From Chelonoidis abingdonii (taxonomy: Eukaryota > Chordata > Testudines > Testudinidae): a stretch of 64,000 bases of DNA. Location of the stretch: positions 69,791,528-69,855,527 of the forward strand of contig NC_133773.1 in assembly GCF_003597395.2 (NCBI RefSeq). Reading direction: 5' to 3'. Shown here in pieces: positions 32,793 through 43,600 of this stretch (its first letter is position 1; the number at the start of each line of letters is the position of its first letter). The notes beneath the pieces are model-generated. The model saw only the letters and a list, made by a program, of their open reading frames with translations, was not told where the DNA came from and did no database searches. A program made the position numbers and the translations under genes.

Positions 32793-33337
32793 TGTGAGGA
32801 GCCGTGTGTCTGGAACCCAGGCTGGATGGCTGCCATGTCTACCGCACTACCTCACAATTCTGGCAAAGTGGGGAACAGCAGACTATGAGCCCTATGGATG
32901 TCCTGACCACGGAGGTCCTGACTGGCACAGCCTACCTCATTCCTTGATTGGCTCAGGCACATTTATTTAAGGCCTAGGAGAAACACCCAGAGGCTGTCTG
33001 TGGAACTAGGTGGATCCTTGTCTTGCTGTTGGAAGCAGACCCTGCTGCACACTCCTGCTACTGGGCCTCACTCCTGTTTCATCATTCCAGGTCCTCTGCT
33101 CTGCTCCTGACTTCTCATCCTGCCTGTTTGCACTAACCCTACTTGGGCTGACTCACTTGGCTCTGATAAACACAGTGAGGCTCCTTGAACTTGACTTTGA
33201 CCTGATCCTAGCACAAGACACTAGTCTGGATTGCCACTTCTGGCTCTTACCCTCTAGACTGAACTTGGACCACGTTCGAGTCTTCTCCAATCCAAGCCCT
33301 GACCTTGACTAATGCCCCTGTAGCCAGGGTCCTGACA
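32793..33337 (+). repeat. Probable solo LTR (gypsy-type)
   Basis: It runs from TGTGAGGAGCCGTG to GGGTCCTGACA, giving TG...CA ends. ATTTATTTAAGG (about 32960) is TATA-like, followed by C/T-rich DNA with recurring TTGACTTTGACCTGATCC-type phrases that I associate with turtle gypsy LTRs. Flanks (GATTC left, GATAT right) match only in part. No internal region follows. Confidence 0.5.
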
Positions 33338-33431
33338 GATATGATAGTCACTTACTTAAGAATTTTGGATTATGGACAAAATGTTAGGCACTTCTGATTA
33401 CTCAGGGAATTCTCCAGGGTTCTCTGCTGTA

Positions 33432-34475
33432 TAGAGTTGGTGGAAAAACTGGAATTCCTTTCCACAGGAAATTCCAAAATAAAATAAAAAAAGACCAAAA
33501 ATGGAATTTCTTGAGGAATGGTGTTATAAACAGATAGTTAAGGGTTAATGTCTCTTTTATCTGTAAAGGGTTAACAAACAGGGAACCAAAAACACCTGAC
33601 CAGAGGACCAATCAGGAAACAAGATATTTTCAAATCTCGGTGGAGGGAAGCCTTTGTTTGTGTTTTTTGGGTTTTGTTTTGTTCTCTCTGAGTCCTGAAA
33701 GGGACTAGACGTGCAACCATGTTTCTTGCCAATCTCCCTGCTACAGTCTCTTATATATTCAGAATAGTGAGTATTGAGTAGAAAGGTGGTTATAGTCTTT
33801 TGATTGTTTCTGTATTTGCAACTGTGTATTTGGCTGAAAGTATTTTTAAATTGTATTTCTGCTGGAGGAGGCTTTTTCTCCATTTTCTATAAGCTGAAAG
33901 ACCCTGTAATATTCCATCTTAAATTTACAGTGATTATTTTTACTTTTTCTGTCTTTTATTAAAAGCTTTTTCTTTTAAAATACCTAATTGATTTTTTCCA
34001 TCTGGTTAAGGCTGAGGTAGGTATTGAGTCTGTACTCACCAGGGAAGTGGTGGGAGACAGGAAGAAAGAAGGGAGAGGGAAAAGGGGGAATCCCTTTGTT
34101 TAGATTCACGGAGCTTGAATCTGTCTATCTCTCCTAGTGTACCCAGGACGGGAAAGATCTGGGAGGAAGAAAGGAGGGGGAAGGGAAATGGTTTATTCCC
34201 CTTTGTTGTGAGACTCAAGGAATTTGGGTCTTGGGATCCCCAGGGTAGGTTTTTGGGGGGACCGGAGTGCCTCAAAACACTCTATATATTTTTGGGTGGT
34301 GGCAGCTTGTCAAATCTAAGCTGGTAATTAAGCTTAGAGGAATTCATGCTAGTACCTCATTTTTTGGACTCTAAGATTCAGATTGGGATAGAATACTATG
34401 ACAAATGGAAATTCTGAATTTTGTTTGGAAAAAGTAAAAATGACATTTTATGTTCTCCTTTTTTGAAAGGCATCT
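33432..34475. mobile_element. AT-rich TIR element split by a solo LTR
   Basis: The left end TAGAGTTGGTGGAAAAAC and the AAATTCC-rich wording on both sides of the LTR (TTTCCACAGGAAATTCC, AAATGGAAATTCTGAATTTTG) match the family at 37562-38194. The right end is uncertain. Most of the span is the inserted LTR. Confidence 0.45.
33522..34403 (+). repeat. Complete solo LTR with perfect 5-bp duplication
   Basis: It starts TGTTATAAACAGATAG and ends ATACTATGACA. AATGG flanks it exactly (33517-33521 and 34404-34408). An ATTAAA signal (33958-33963) sits in a T-rich R-like context. The 882-base length suits an endogenous retrovirus-type or gypsy LTR, and the 5-bp duplication is consistent with either. No internal genes remain, so LTR-LTR recombination is likely. 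Confidence 0.82.
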
Positions 34476-35827
34476 CAGAGAGCCTGACAGCTACCAGGGT
34501 TGCCAAGGATCTGGGAGCCTGAGACCCCTGGCTCTGGGGCAGTCCACTTGGTAGGCTGTGTTTGTATTAATTTAAATGGCTATATGGGTCCAAAGAATCC
34601 ATAATGTTAACATAATCTAGTCCCTGTCCAACATTAAGCAGCATAAAGCAAGTTGTGGAATTTGGTATATAGAGACTTCAGCCTGTCCTATTACTATGGC
34701 GAATATACCATTAAAAATCCTTTTACCTTCTTTTCTGTATCTTTAATAAAAAGGTTAAGAGTTAATGTATTTAAAATATAAGATATTGAACAGACTTTCA
34801 TTTTAACAACATCCCTTGTTCCTTTTACCTTTATCTGGAGAAAGTTTTTAGAAGGGAAATTCATCCCCCTCCTTTCTCCCCCCCCCATTATTAAAGATGG
34901 TAATAAATGTCCATTGGGGAAAAGAAATGTTATTTCAGATAGGCTGGGGCTGTCATTATTGCTGCTGCTGTTAAACAGTGATCCTGTTTCCTAAAAGACA
35001 AAACATGATTAACACACACAAGGGGGGAGGGAAAAGAAAAGAACAGCAAATATAGAAAATGCAGTTTCTCTCTCTGGTGTTGACTCTCACTTGCAGCTTT
35101 GCTGCTGGAAAACCACAGGCACAGCATTGCCTTATCAACCACTCCAAAACCAGCATCAGGCGGTGTAGGGCTCTGCATTTGGCTGCTTCTTTCAAAATAT
35201 GTAGTCATAAACCAGAATTTTATTAGATATAAGGAAAAAGGAGAGGGATGGAGTGAAAACCAATACATTAGGTGAAAGAAAGATGATGAAGTCTCACATC
35301 CAGGTGGCATTTGGGATTTAGCCAGAGGTGGTGGAGGTAGCAATGTCATCTAGCTCTTGCTTTCTGGCCCAGTTTGGTCAGAACATCTTCCATGACTAGG
35401 ATGAAAAAGGTGTAGAGTCTCAGGAGATATGGGAGGGTGGTGACCATGATGGTGAAGCTTGCTAGGATAGTAAAATTTCTCCCCTAATGTCTTCTATTTT
35501 AAGGTTCCCAAAGGGACTGAGAGGTGGAGTAGCTCATCCCATCATTATTTTGTTCACCAGGTAAGCCAAGTTTCCAACACACCAATTTTGATCCACTGAT
35601 TTCCAGTTCCACACTTTTTGTTTACAAAGCATGATTTTAACACAGTACTTGAATTATATTTGTAGGCCTCTTTGTACTAATTCGCTGTTTCTCACTTTTG
35701 CAGCTTTTCCCATCAACATTTGTTGTTCTAGTTTCTTTGACATCTTAACTTACACTCACTCACACTTACACTTCACAATTGATCTCATAATTAGGGTAAA
35801 TTTGTAGGCCCAATTATCACAACAGTG
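34476..35827. other. No gene seen
   Basis: Unique-looking DNA with CT/GA-rich patches around 35020-35050. A 139-codon minus-strand frame (34930-35349) matches nothing known to me. Confidence 0.5.
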
Positions 35828-35905
35828 GTTCCGGAGCCTGGAAGTTCAGGCTGCCCAGGAGCTAGAAGCCTAGGCTCTCAAGGAGTCATGAGCCTATGCT
35901 TCCAA
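35828..35905. repeat. Degenerate tandem repeat of about 25 bases, three units
   Basis: Units read GGAGCCTGGAAGTTCAGGCT, GGAGCTAGAAGCCTAGGCT and GGAGTCATGAGCCTATGCT with short spacers. Decayed but clearly periodic. Confidence 0.6.
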
Positions 35906-37561
35906 AAATCTTGGCTCCACATCAGCCCAGGCAGACTGCCACAGAGCTGAGTAGGCTTCTGGTGAAACCCTGCCTGGTTTCTGTTGGCATTGACATGGTC
36001 CCATTGAATGGTTTGTTTTTGATAAATTGGCATTTTCCCAGAAAAAAGTATTCAATTGGAAATGTTTTGACCAGCTCCAAAGCTGGGTTCTGTCTGTGAT
36101 CTTTATATGTTATCAAGTGACATGAAAAGATCTCAGTATCATTATGGAAAGGACATTATTGCTTAATATGGTAGATCTGTAATGTTGTAGCCAGTTTCAT
36201 TTCAGTCAGATTTAGGGATGTTCCATATGGATAATTTGGTGCAATCTGTGGCTCCATAGCCACTGACTGAAAATATCCACAGAATTTTCCCACATCTGGT
36301 TCAAATAGGGGAGGCTGATGGTCACCATTTGTATCATCTTCTTGAGCTCTAGTAGTGATGGTTTGGTTTTGAGTGAAAAAGGTGGATCTTGACCTTCTCT
36401 CCCTCCCTATTCTTGTGTATGTGTTTCCAAGAGTAGTGGTGGTGGCTGTGTGTCCCTATTGCAGTAGAGTTTTCTGCCAAAGTTTCCGTCTGACTGCTGC
36501 AGAAGTGGATCTGGAGGGCCCTGTGTATAGTCAGGTCCTAGTGTTAACAACTGAATTCTGAATGACAAGAAAATGAGTTCAGCATTCTTTGGATTCAATC
36601 CAAAGCTGGCAGTATAGCATGCCCTCTGAGATATTTTTTTGCTTGATAATTCTATTTTCAGCTCAATCAATTAATATAAATATCACGCTATACTCTCATC
36701 TTAATGTGAAAATAGATGCTGAAAGAGATTTGTGGCAAACTTAGGATACTTTATTACAATTAACTCGATTACAGGAACTTTGGGGACATATCTTTTGCCT
36801 GTAAAGTGTCATGCACATTTGTAGTGGTGCATTAGCTAATACTGAAATGCAAATTGTATACATTTTCAGTTTTACAGGAATTCAGTTTTTCAAATTCTGT
36901 GCCATTGAATAATGTCAATATGCTTATTCTTCTGCATCTCAGATTTGTCTTAAAGTACAGTTCTACACCAAATCACTATACAAAAGACATCATGGACTTC
37001 TATGTTTGAAATTCAAATGACTTGAAGATTTGGTGTGTTCAGTTTACAAACAAAACAATGTATTTTTTTTTTAACTGTCAGTTCTGCAAATTCTGGTCAG
37101 CATCTGAAAGTCAAGTGGGGTTCATTTTGTCACATATTCATCACCAGTAATGAAGATATTGCAGTTAGAACTTAGCTAACAGATTTGTTTAATGATGCAC
37201 ATTCCAGAAGAGAAATCAGCTTCCTTTGTCAAGAGTAAAATTTGTTGTGGTCACTGAAATAAGCAATTAGGATTCTAAATGCACATGGGGAGAAGATCAA
37301 TTGACTATAACGTATCTTCACATATTCTACTTTTAAAGGTGGCCAGCATCTTGTCACTGTGACAATAATCATTGTCAGTGTGTATTTCTTAGCAATGTCA
37401 CTAAAGAGGCATTCATTACTTTTATTTGCATGATGTGTTAGACTGGCTTTTCCATCAGATCAGAAGAAAAATGCACTGAACAAAAGTTCTATACAAATCC
37501 CATATATGTCTATTTTAATACTAGGTGATCAAAGGAAAATATATATAATTTCAAAGTAAGC
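35906..37561. other. No gene or clear repeat seen
   Basis: AT-rich unique-looking DNA. Confidence 0.5.
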
Positions 37562-38194
37562 TAGAGCTGATGAAATTTTTTGACCAAAAAGTTTTATCAT
37601 TGAAAAACAGGATTTCATTGAAAATGTTTTTCTTTGATGGGAACACGCTGTTTTCAGCTATTTTTTTTTCAAATGGAAATTTAAAAATGAAATACATTTT
37701 AATTTCATTTTGCTTTTTGGAAACCAAAATCTTTCAAGATTTTGAATTTTTTTTGTCTCCCCCCCTTTCCTTTTTTGTCACTTGATGCATTAGAACGAAT
37801 AATATCTAGGGTATTTTTACCTTACTTTTTTTGTTTTTCATTTTCCTTTTACCACTCTAACACTTCCAAATTTCTTCAAGTTGGGGAAAATTCAAGTGGC
37901 AAAATGAAACACTGTACCTTTGCCATTCTTGAAAAGTGGGAGAACTTTTCAGAAGGTGCAGATTGGTAAATGGAAAAAGTGAAGGGAAAAGAGAACTTTT
38001 GAGATTATTCATTTTATTATTCAATTTCAAAAAGGAAACAATCTTAAAAAAGCGGAGGCGAGAATAAAAATTCAAACATCCAAAATTTTGAAAACTATTT
38101 TTAAATACCCCTCCACCACAATATTGTTCTATTGTGAAATGGAAACGATTTTGAAGATTTTTATTTTTGTTTGCGATTTTTTTGACCAGCTGTA
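37562..38194. mobile_element. AT-rich TIR element without tRNA modules
   Basis: The ends TAGAGCTGATGAAATTTTTTGACC and TTTTTTTGACCAGCTGTA are inverted copies. The interior is made of runs such as AAAATGTTTTTCTTTGATGG. It is the same class as the elements at 13, 22.2 and 59.5 kb but lacks their tRNA-like inserts, so it represents the empty form. Confidence 0.6.
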
Positions 38195-38339
38195 TAATAA
38201 GCATTAATAGTCATGAAATCACCAAGCCTGTGTTGACTTTGACACTTTCTCAATACAGGAGAGCCCCCTTCTGTAAGAAAGAAAGGTATGTAAGCACCTA
38301 AGTGAGTAACGGCATGAGTGAAGACAGCGCAGCACAGGG

Positions 38340-38415
38340 AGGCTTCAGCGTGGGTAATACAAGTCTGGCACAGACCTTGGATATGTACTTAGCTCACTAG
38401 CCCACGCTGAAGCCT
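38340..38415. repeat. Perfect 15-bp inverted repeat
   Basis: AGGCTTCAGCGTGGG (38340-38354) and CCCACGCTGAAGCCT (38401-38415) are exact reverse complements with a 46-base loop. Similar GCTTCAGC wording occurs at 46618-46626. Probably the remnant of a foldback element. Confidence 0.75.
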
Positions 38416-38631
38416 GGCCATTGATACCAAATGAGCTGGATTCAAGCTAGTTCAGGTAAGCTAGCCCATGCACAGCTTTTGCTGGGCAGACATAGCATAG
38501 ATTTAAAAAAAAGTTTTGACCCCGAAAGTTTGGTAAGAAATCCATATCTGTATAGATATTATCGATGAGAAACTTTCATGTGCTCATGGAAGGTTCCCAT
38601 TGACAGTCTTCAAGACTGAAACATTTATTAA

Positions 38632-38850
38632 GGGCAGCATTGTGGTTAAAGGATATGACTGATTGGGAGCTAGGTGAGCTGTGATTTATCCACAGCTCTG
38701 CCACAGACTTCCTATGAATAGTGTGTGTCTGAGTAAGAACTTGGCTTTCGTGTAGTGTTATGAGACTCTAAAGTCATGAATATTGGTAAAGTGAGATCCT
38801 CTGTTGAAAGGTGCTTTAGAACTGCAACATGTTATCAATAATGTATAAAA
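38632..38850 (+). repeat. MIR-like SINE relic
   Basis: GCATTGTGGTTAAAGGATATGACT, CACAGCTCTGCCACAGACTTCC and GTAAAGTGAGATCCTCTG follow the order of a MIR (tagtggttaagagcacg, ggctctgccacttac, taaaatggg). Decayed but collinear. Confidence 0.5.
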
Positions 38851-40335
38851 ATGGTACAACACAGACACTGGCAGTGTATATTCCCCACTCTCCCTGCTTC
38901 AAACCTGGCGTGGAAGACAGCAATTGAAGCAGTGAGAGGGTATTTCAGTCTTTCTGGCTTACTCATTCCATCCTTGGACATTTTTCTGACACTGCCAAAA
39001 TGGATATGACTTAATTGCTAAATGTGGTTCTGCCAAATGAATATTGGCCACTTGGAAAGATTGCCAACCAGCTAGCAGATAGTAGCAACTTTTGGTCATT
39101 ACTTGTCTTAGATTTAAATTGATGACTTAGACTACCAATATCTGGATTGAAATCTAAGTGATCTGCTCCCTTTGGACAAGACACTTTTTTACAAATCTCT
39201 TTTCTCATCCTAAAATAAAATAAATAAAAATCAAGCCAGTGTTCTCTTCATAATTACTTCTACTGATAATAGTTGTTTCTTGTGTTTATGGGAATGAAGA
39301 ATGTGCTCTAGCTCACAAATTCTGCCTACCTTTCACAAAGTTGCAAGCTGATAAAGTTGAATGACTCATCAGCAGCAGATTTCTTCAGACTTTGCCGTTG
39401 GTACAATCTCTCTCCAGGGAGTGGGTAGGGGATAAAACATAGGGTATTGGGGATAAAACAATAGGGTATTGTTTTTGCTAAATTTTAACAGTTGGTACGT
39501 AAGGTAGTTATCATACCGTTAATACATTATGTATACGTTAGTTACTAATTTTATATATTCATTTTTCAATGCAAGCCAGATCTGCAAAACCCATTTCCAC
39601 ATATTTAATAGATGTGTCTGCCTCAGCAATCAAGATTATTCAAGGTTTGATTGTGTGTATCAGTTTCATGGTATTTTCTTTATAATTAGGATATTATTTT
39701 TCATGAAGATGAATGTTAATTATTATTTTGTGCTAGTTTTAGTTTTGTTCAGTGCTTTAATCTTGTTGCATTCCAAGGGAGCAAAGAATTCCCTGTATTA
39801 GAAAATGTGGCAAAACCTATGTAGCATTACTGTTTCTTTGTACTTAACTAGCATTTCATAAACAACTTACCTGAAAAAGAGATTTTTATGCACTAACTCA
39901 GAACAATGACATTGAACTACCTTTGCTGTAGTGCTGTAGCTTGTTAGCAGGTATAAAATCACAAATATCTCTTTGAAGCACTGTGGAAGTGCTATATTGG
40001 CAAAGGTTGAGATGAGGTCATTTTCCTTAACTGATGTTTTGCCACTAACGTTCTAAGAGTCGACGATCAAACAATTGTAATGCATCATGCAGCTGCCTAA
40101 ATATATCACTGCTTAGGCAGCAGAATGTTTTTATTGGATTTTAACCATACTGTTAATATTCAAGTAAGTGTATTTGTAACATTTTACACAAATTTTATTA
40201 ATTTCTTCCATGAGGTGGTGGTAATGGTAGGGAGGCCCTTGCTAGGGAGCAATGAAAATTACCTAAGATCATCAGATCTATTTATCAGTTTTAGTCAAGA
40301 ATTTCCTGAAATATATTGATTGGATAGGTCATTAA
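38851..40335. other. No gene seen outside the small duplication
   Basis: AT-rich unique-looking DNA. Nothing recognised. Confidence 0.5.
39428..39471. repeat. Tandem duplication of about 22 bases
   Basis: GGGATAAAACATAGGGTATTG is followed at once by GGGATAAAACAATAGGGTATTG, differing by one base. Confidence 0.85.
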
Positions 40336-41183
40336 AAAATTACCTCTCACCTCTAGTTGTCACCTACTAGTGATATCCCAGACTGGAACCCAAATGGAGT
40401 ATCATTAAACAATTCCATCCCATGCTGAATGGGGACCATATCCTGAAATAAAATTTTGCCAACCCCCCTTTTCTGGCCTTCAAACAGCCCATGCCCCCGC
40501 AACTTCACCAAGCTCATCATTAGAAGCAATTTCCCCACAGATCAACACTCATCAACTTAAAACAGCACCAGACCCTGCCATAACAACAGATGCAAAACCT
40601 GCAGATACATTTCCACAGCTACGATGATCAATACTCACCACAGCACACCTTTCAGTGTCCTACATGTGCCTATACCCATATCCAGAGCACTAAATGCACT
40701 AACTACTACTATATAGGTGAAACAGGACAATGACTACGTTCTTGAATGAACTCTTACAGAAAATAAGACATAAGCACCCATCATCCATGGATAAACAAAA
40801 TGATCACTCCATATGTGACCTCTCAGTCCTCGTCCTCAAAGGAAACCTGCACACCTTCAAAAGAGATTAAATTCATAACTCTGTTAGACGCTAAAAATCA
40901 CAGACTCAGTAATGACGCCGGATTTATGGCTTATTACAACAGTCTATAGCCTAACCCTTCTTTGTCCTATTACTTTAGAGGTGTTAATTGCCTGCTTCAC
41001 TTTGAATGGTCTCTTACAGCATGTTAATGCCTACGCTAAACAATCTGTTCCCTCTTACTATTTAGCTGAGACACCTTGAGTACCTTCCCCAGACCTGAAT
41101 AAAAACTCTGTGTAAACTCAAAAGCTTGTCTCTTTCACCAACAGAAGTTGGTCCAGTAAAAGATTCATGTGTCTCATGAATAT
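40336..41183 (+). mobile_element. Penelope-like element, 3' part
   Basis: A coding remnant (40350-40890) is followed by about 200 bases of non-coding DNA and a tail reading CTCAAAAGCTTGTCTCTTTC-ACCAACAGAAGTTGGTCC. The tail matches a very common turtle repeat also present antisense at 61896-61996. The 5' half with most of RT is absent. No terminal repeats are visible. Confidence 0.6.
40350..40890 (+). pseudogene. Penelope-like RT C-terminus and GIY-YIG endonuclease remnant
   Basis: Wording such as PLVVTY and FLAFKQP (about 40354-40490) is that of the RT end and linker in Penelope-like elements. CKTC (40591-40602), a CxxC pair, starts the zinc-like segment before the nuclease, followed by YISTAT. 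YYIGETGQ (40704-40730) is the YIG half of the GIY-YIG nuclease. It is followed after a stop by MNSY and later by DLSVLVLKGN near the C-terminus. Several in-frame stops and shifts leave no functional protein. The GIY-YIG nuclease is the family's target-site endonuclease. Confidence 0.6.
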
Positions 41184-41422
41184 CAATATTATATGAGCTT
41201 TGTTTGCGCTGGTGAGGCTCTCTCAAATCCAAGTCTTCTCAAACATGTCAATTCTCTGCCCCTTTTATACATTTATAATAAAACGATGAGCTTGTTAGAA
41301 GGCTGTCAATGACTTCTGCTCTGCACAGAACACTGTGCCTTCTCAACCTCACTTTCACTCACACAAAGCTTCTGCTTACACTGTGCTGGAGCAGAACAGT
41401 ATTTCAGTCACTGTGGCAGGTC

Positions 41423-41672
41423 TACGCTTAAAATGCTGTATCACTTTAATGAAGATGTTCTAAGCTGACGGGAGTGAGCTTCTCCCATCAGCTTAGTTAT
41501 TATATCTTTGTGAGAGGCAATAGCTGTATCTGTGAGAGAAGTTCTCCCACCAACTTAGTGCTGTCTACACCAGCGCTTAGGTTGGTATACCTACAGGGCT
41601 TAGGTGTGTGGATTATTCACACCCTTGAGCAATGTCATTATAACCAAAATAATTCTGTATTGTAAACAAGGG
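41423..41672 (+). mobile_element. Foldback DNA element (GCAGGTCTACGCTTAAA end)
   Basis: It starts GCAGGTCTACGCTTAAAA and ends near TGTAAACAAGGGC. Internal inverted pairs include AGCTGACGGGAG with CTCCCATCAGCT, and GTGTGGATTATTCACAC. The family is also present at 5690-5828. Non-autonomous and partly decayed. Confidence 0.6.
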
Positions 41673-43329
41673 CTAAGTCCTTCAGATATCAGTGGTGGTA
41701 AGACATTGCTCCTTATTGTTGTCCCATTGTTGTTTCCAGATACTAGTAGGAAGGGTTAGTGTGGTTCAGTTGTAGAATGTAAGTCCAGTTTGCCACAGAC
41801 TAAGATTTTGGATATAATTTTCAAATATTCTGTATATTTTATTAAAAGAAAATTGTATACAAAAAAGTGATCAAGAGCTAGCAAAGAGTGAACAGTCAAT
41901 ATAAGAAAAATGAGCTCCTGAAGAAGGCTATAACTGAACAGTGAAATAAGAAGTGGGATGAGAGCAGATTGGCTGACTAAAATTAACCCCTAAAACTATC
42001 ACAATTACCACTGGAAAATGTGCTGGGCATAAACATTAAGTTGTTTGGAGAGTACTCTCGCTTCAAGACCTTTTCATAGATCAAAGTCCCTTTGATCACA
42101 ATTAGGTGTGCAGATTTTGATTCATGAGCACAAATTCTTCTGTCACCTGTGCAACCCCATCATATTTAGCTTTGGTGTGAGTGGGTACCATTCCTATTGA
42201 AATCAATGACAGTTGTTTCCACTATATCAGCATTGAGTTTGGCTCATAGACTTTAATGAGGCTATAAACTGTACTGTAACTGAAAACAGAGTTTAATTTT
42301 GGTGTTTGTCCCTTTTACCCCAATGAAACATGTGGTAGCAAGGAATACAGGGGTACAATTGCAAAAGGAAATCTGATGAATAAACTTGTGCTGCATCTGC
42401 CCTACTGTTTTTATCTTTGATGGATTTACATGTTATTACTTTCTCTATAACACTGAAATCTTGTATATTCATTCTTGAAAATGACACACATGTATACAGC
42501 ATTTATTTTTTCCCCACGGAGAAAATCTTTATCATGAAAAAAATCAATTTCTTTAAAAAATATATAACTTGGCTTAGATCCAGAAAATAAAAAGCTGCTG
42601 CCACCATTAGTAAATCCAAGTGGGCCATAAAGCTTTCAGTGGTGGCTAGATCAAAACATTTGCTGCTGGTTCAAGCTATTATTTAAAATCTTTTAAAATT
42701 TAATTTAAATCAGACGTATCTACAAGAATCTTCTTAATGATATTTCATTCGGATTCTTCTTGCATTTGTTACTGAATAGAGACCATGATCATAAACTATA
42801 TTTAAAACTAGGAGAGTAAATGTATTTTTGGCCCTAAACCCTTTTACAGTTAGGATGTCAAATAAAAAATCATATATATTAAATGTCTGAAGAAAAAAAA
42901 ATCAGTAACAGTCCTATTTCAAGAGATCCTCCCACAACCCGATGCCCCCTGATGAGGGGCACTTATCTTGCAACACGTACCAAGAGATGCCCTGTATTCT
43001 TCACTAAGACGACAAGCTGGCAATGTGTTCTGTTTCATGAAAAAAGATCCCAGCCAGGCCCGGCTGAAAAATACTGGAAGGACTTTGGAGTGAGTTTTGT
43101 GTGATAAGACTTTAAAGTATCTAGTTAAATAAACAGGTCTAGGATTTAGGATGTTTAATTTTATTTTATATGTAACCATTTGTTTTCAAATATTGCTACA
43201 TGCTACCATTTGAAACTTTCCTCTTTGTTAAATATACGTACCTAAGTGCTATGTGTGAAGCAGAGCAGTGATCTGAGGTATAATGAGCTGTGGTGTACTG
43301 CTCCTTTGGAAGCAGCAAATCTAAATATT
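41673..43329. other. No gene seen
   Basis: AT-rich unique-looking DNA. A phrase at 42180-42212 (TACCATTCCTATTGAAATCAATGACAG) resembles half of the short palindromic repeats. Confidence 0.45.
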
Positions 43330-43600
43330 GTGAGTTCCAGTGAAACAGGGGCTGGACACTCCACGGAGATGCTTGGGGTTTGGAGTGTGCCTACAGCTAT
43401 CCTTTAAAGAGAGAGTAGAGCCCATGTAGGCCTAGAGAGGAGTCTTTGTGTTGTCCGTGGCTTGTGGAGTTGGGGAGCTGATCCCTGGCAGGCACAGAGG
43501 CATCTTCCTCATGTTAAGGGCAGGTGGTAACAAGGTGTTTCACAGCCCTGGGTAGCATCACAATTATTCACCAAAGGGATCAGGGGTTGGACTAAATTCT
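43330..43600 (+). repeat. Possible LTR fragment
   Basis: A locally GC-richer stretch with GAGCTGATCCCTGGCAGGCAC and CCTCATGTTAAGGGCAGGTGG reads like the U5 half of a turtle LTR I only vaguely remember. No ends can be placed, so this is weak. Confidence 0.3.

Noticed and set aside
32945..32975. TATA-like ATTTATTTAAGG as a host promoter
   Set aside because: It lies inside an LTR-like repeat and no host exon follows.
35828..35905. CRISPR-like short regular repeats
   Set aside because: Units are adjacent, degenerate and without unique spacers. Eukaryotic tandem repeat.
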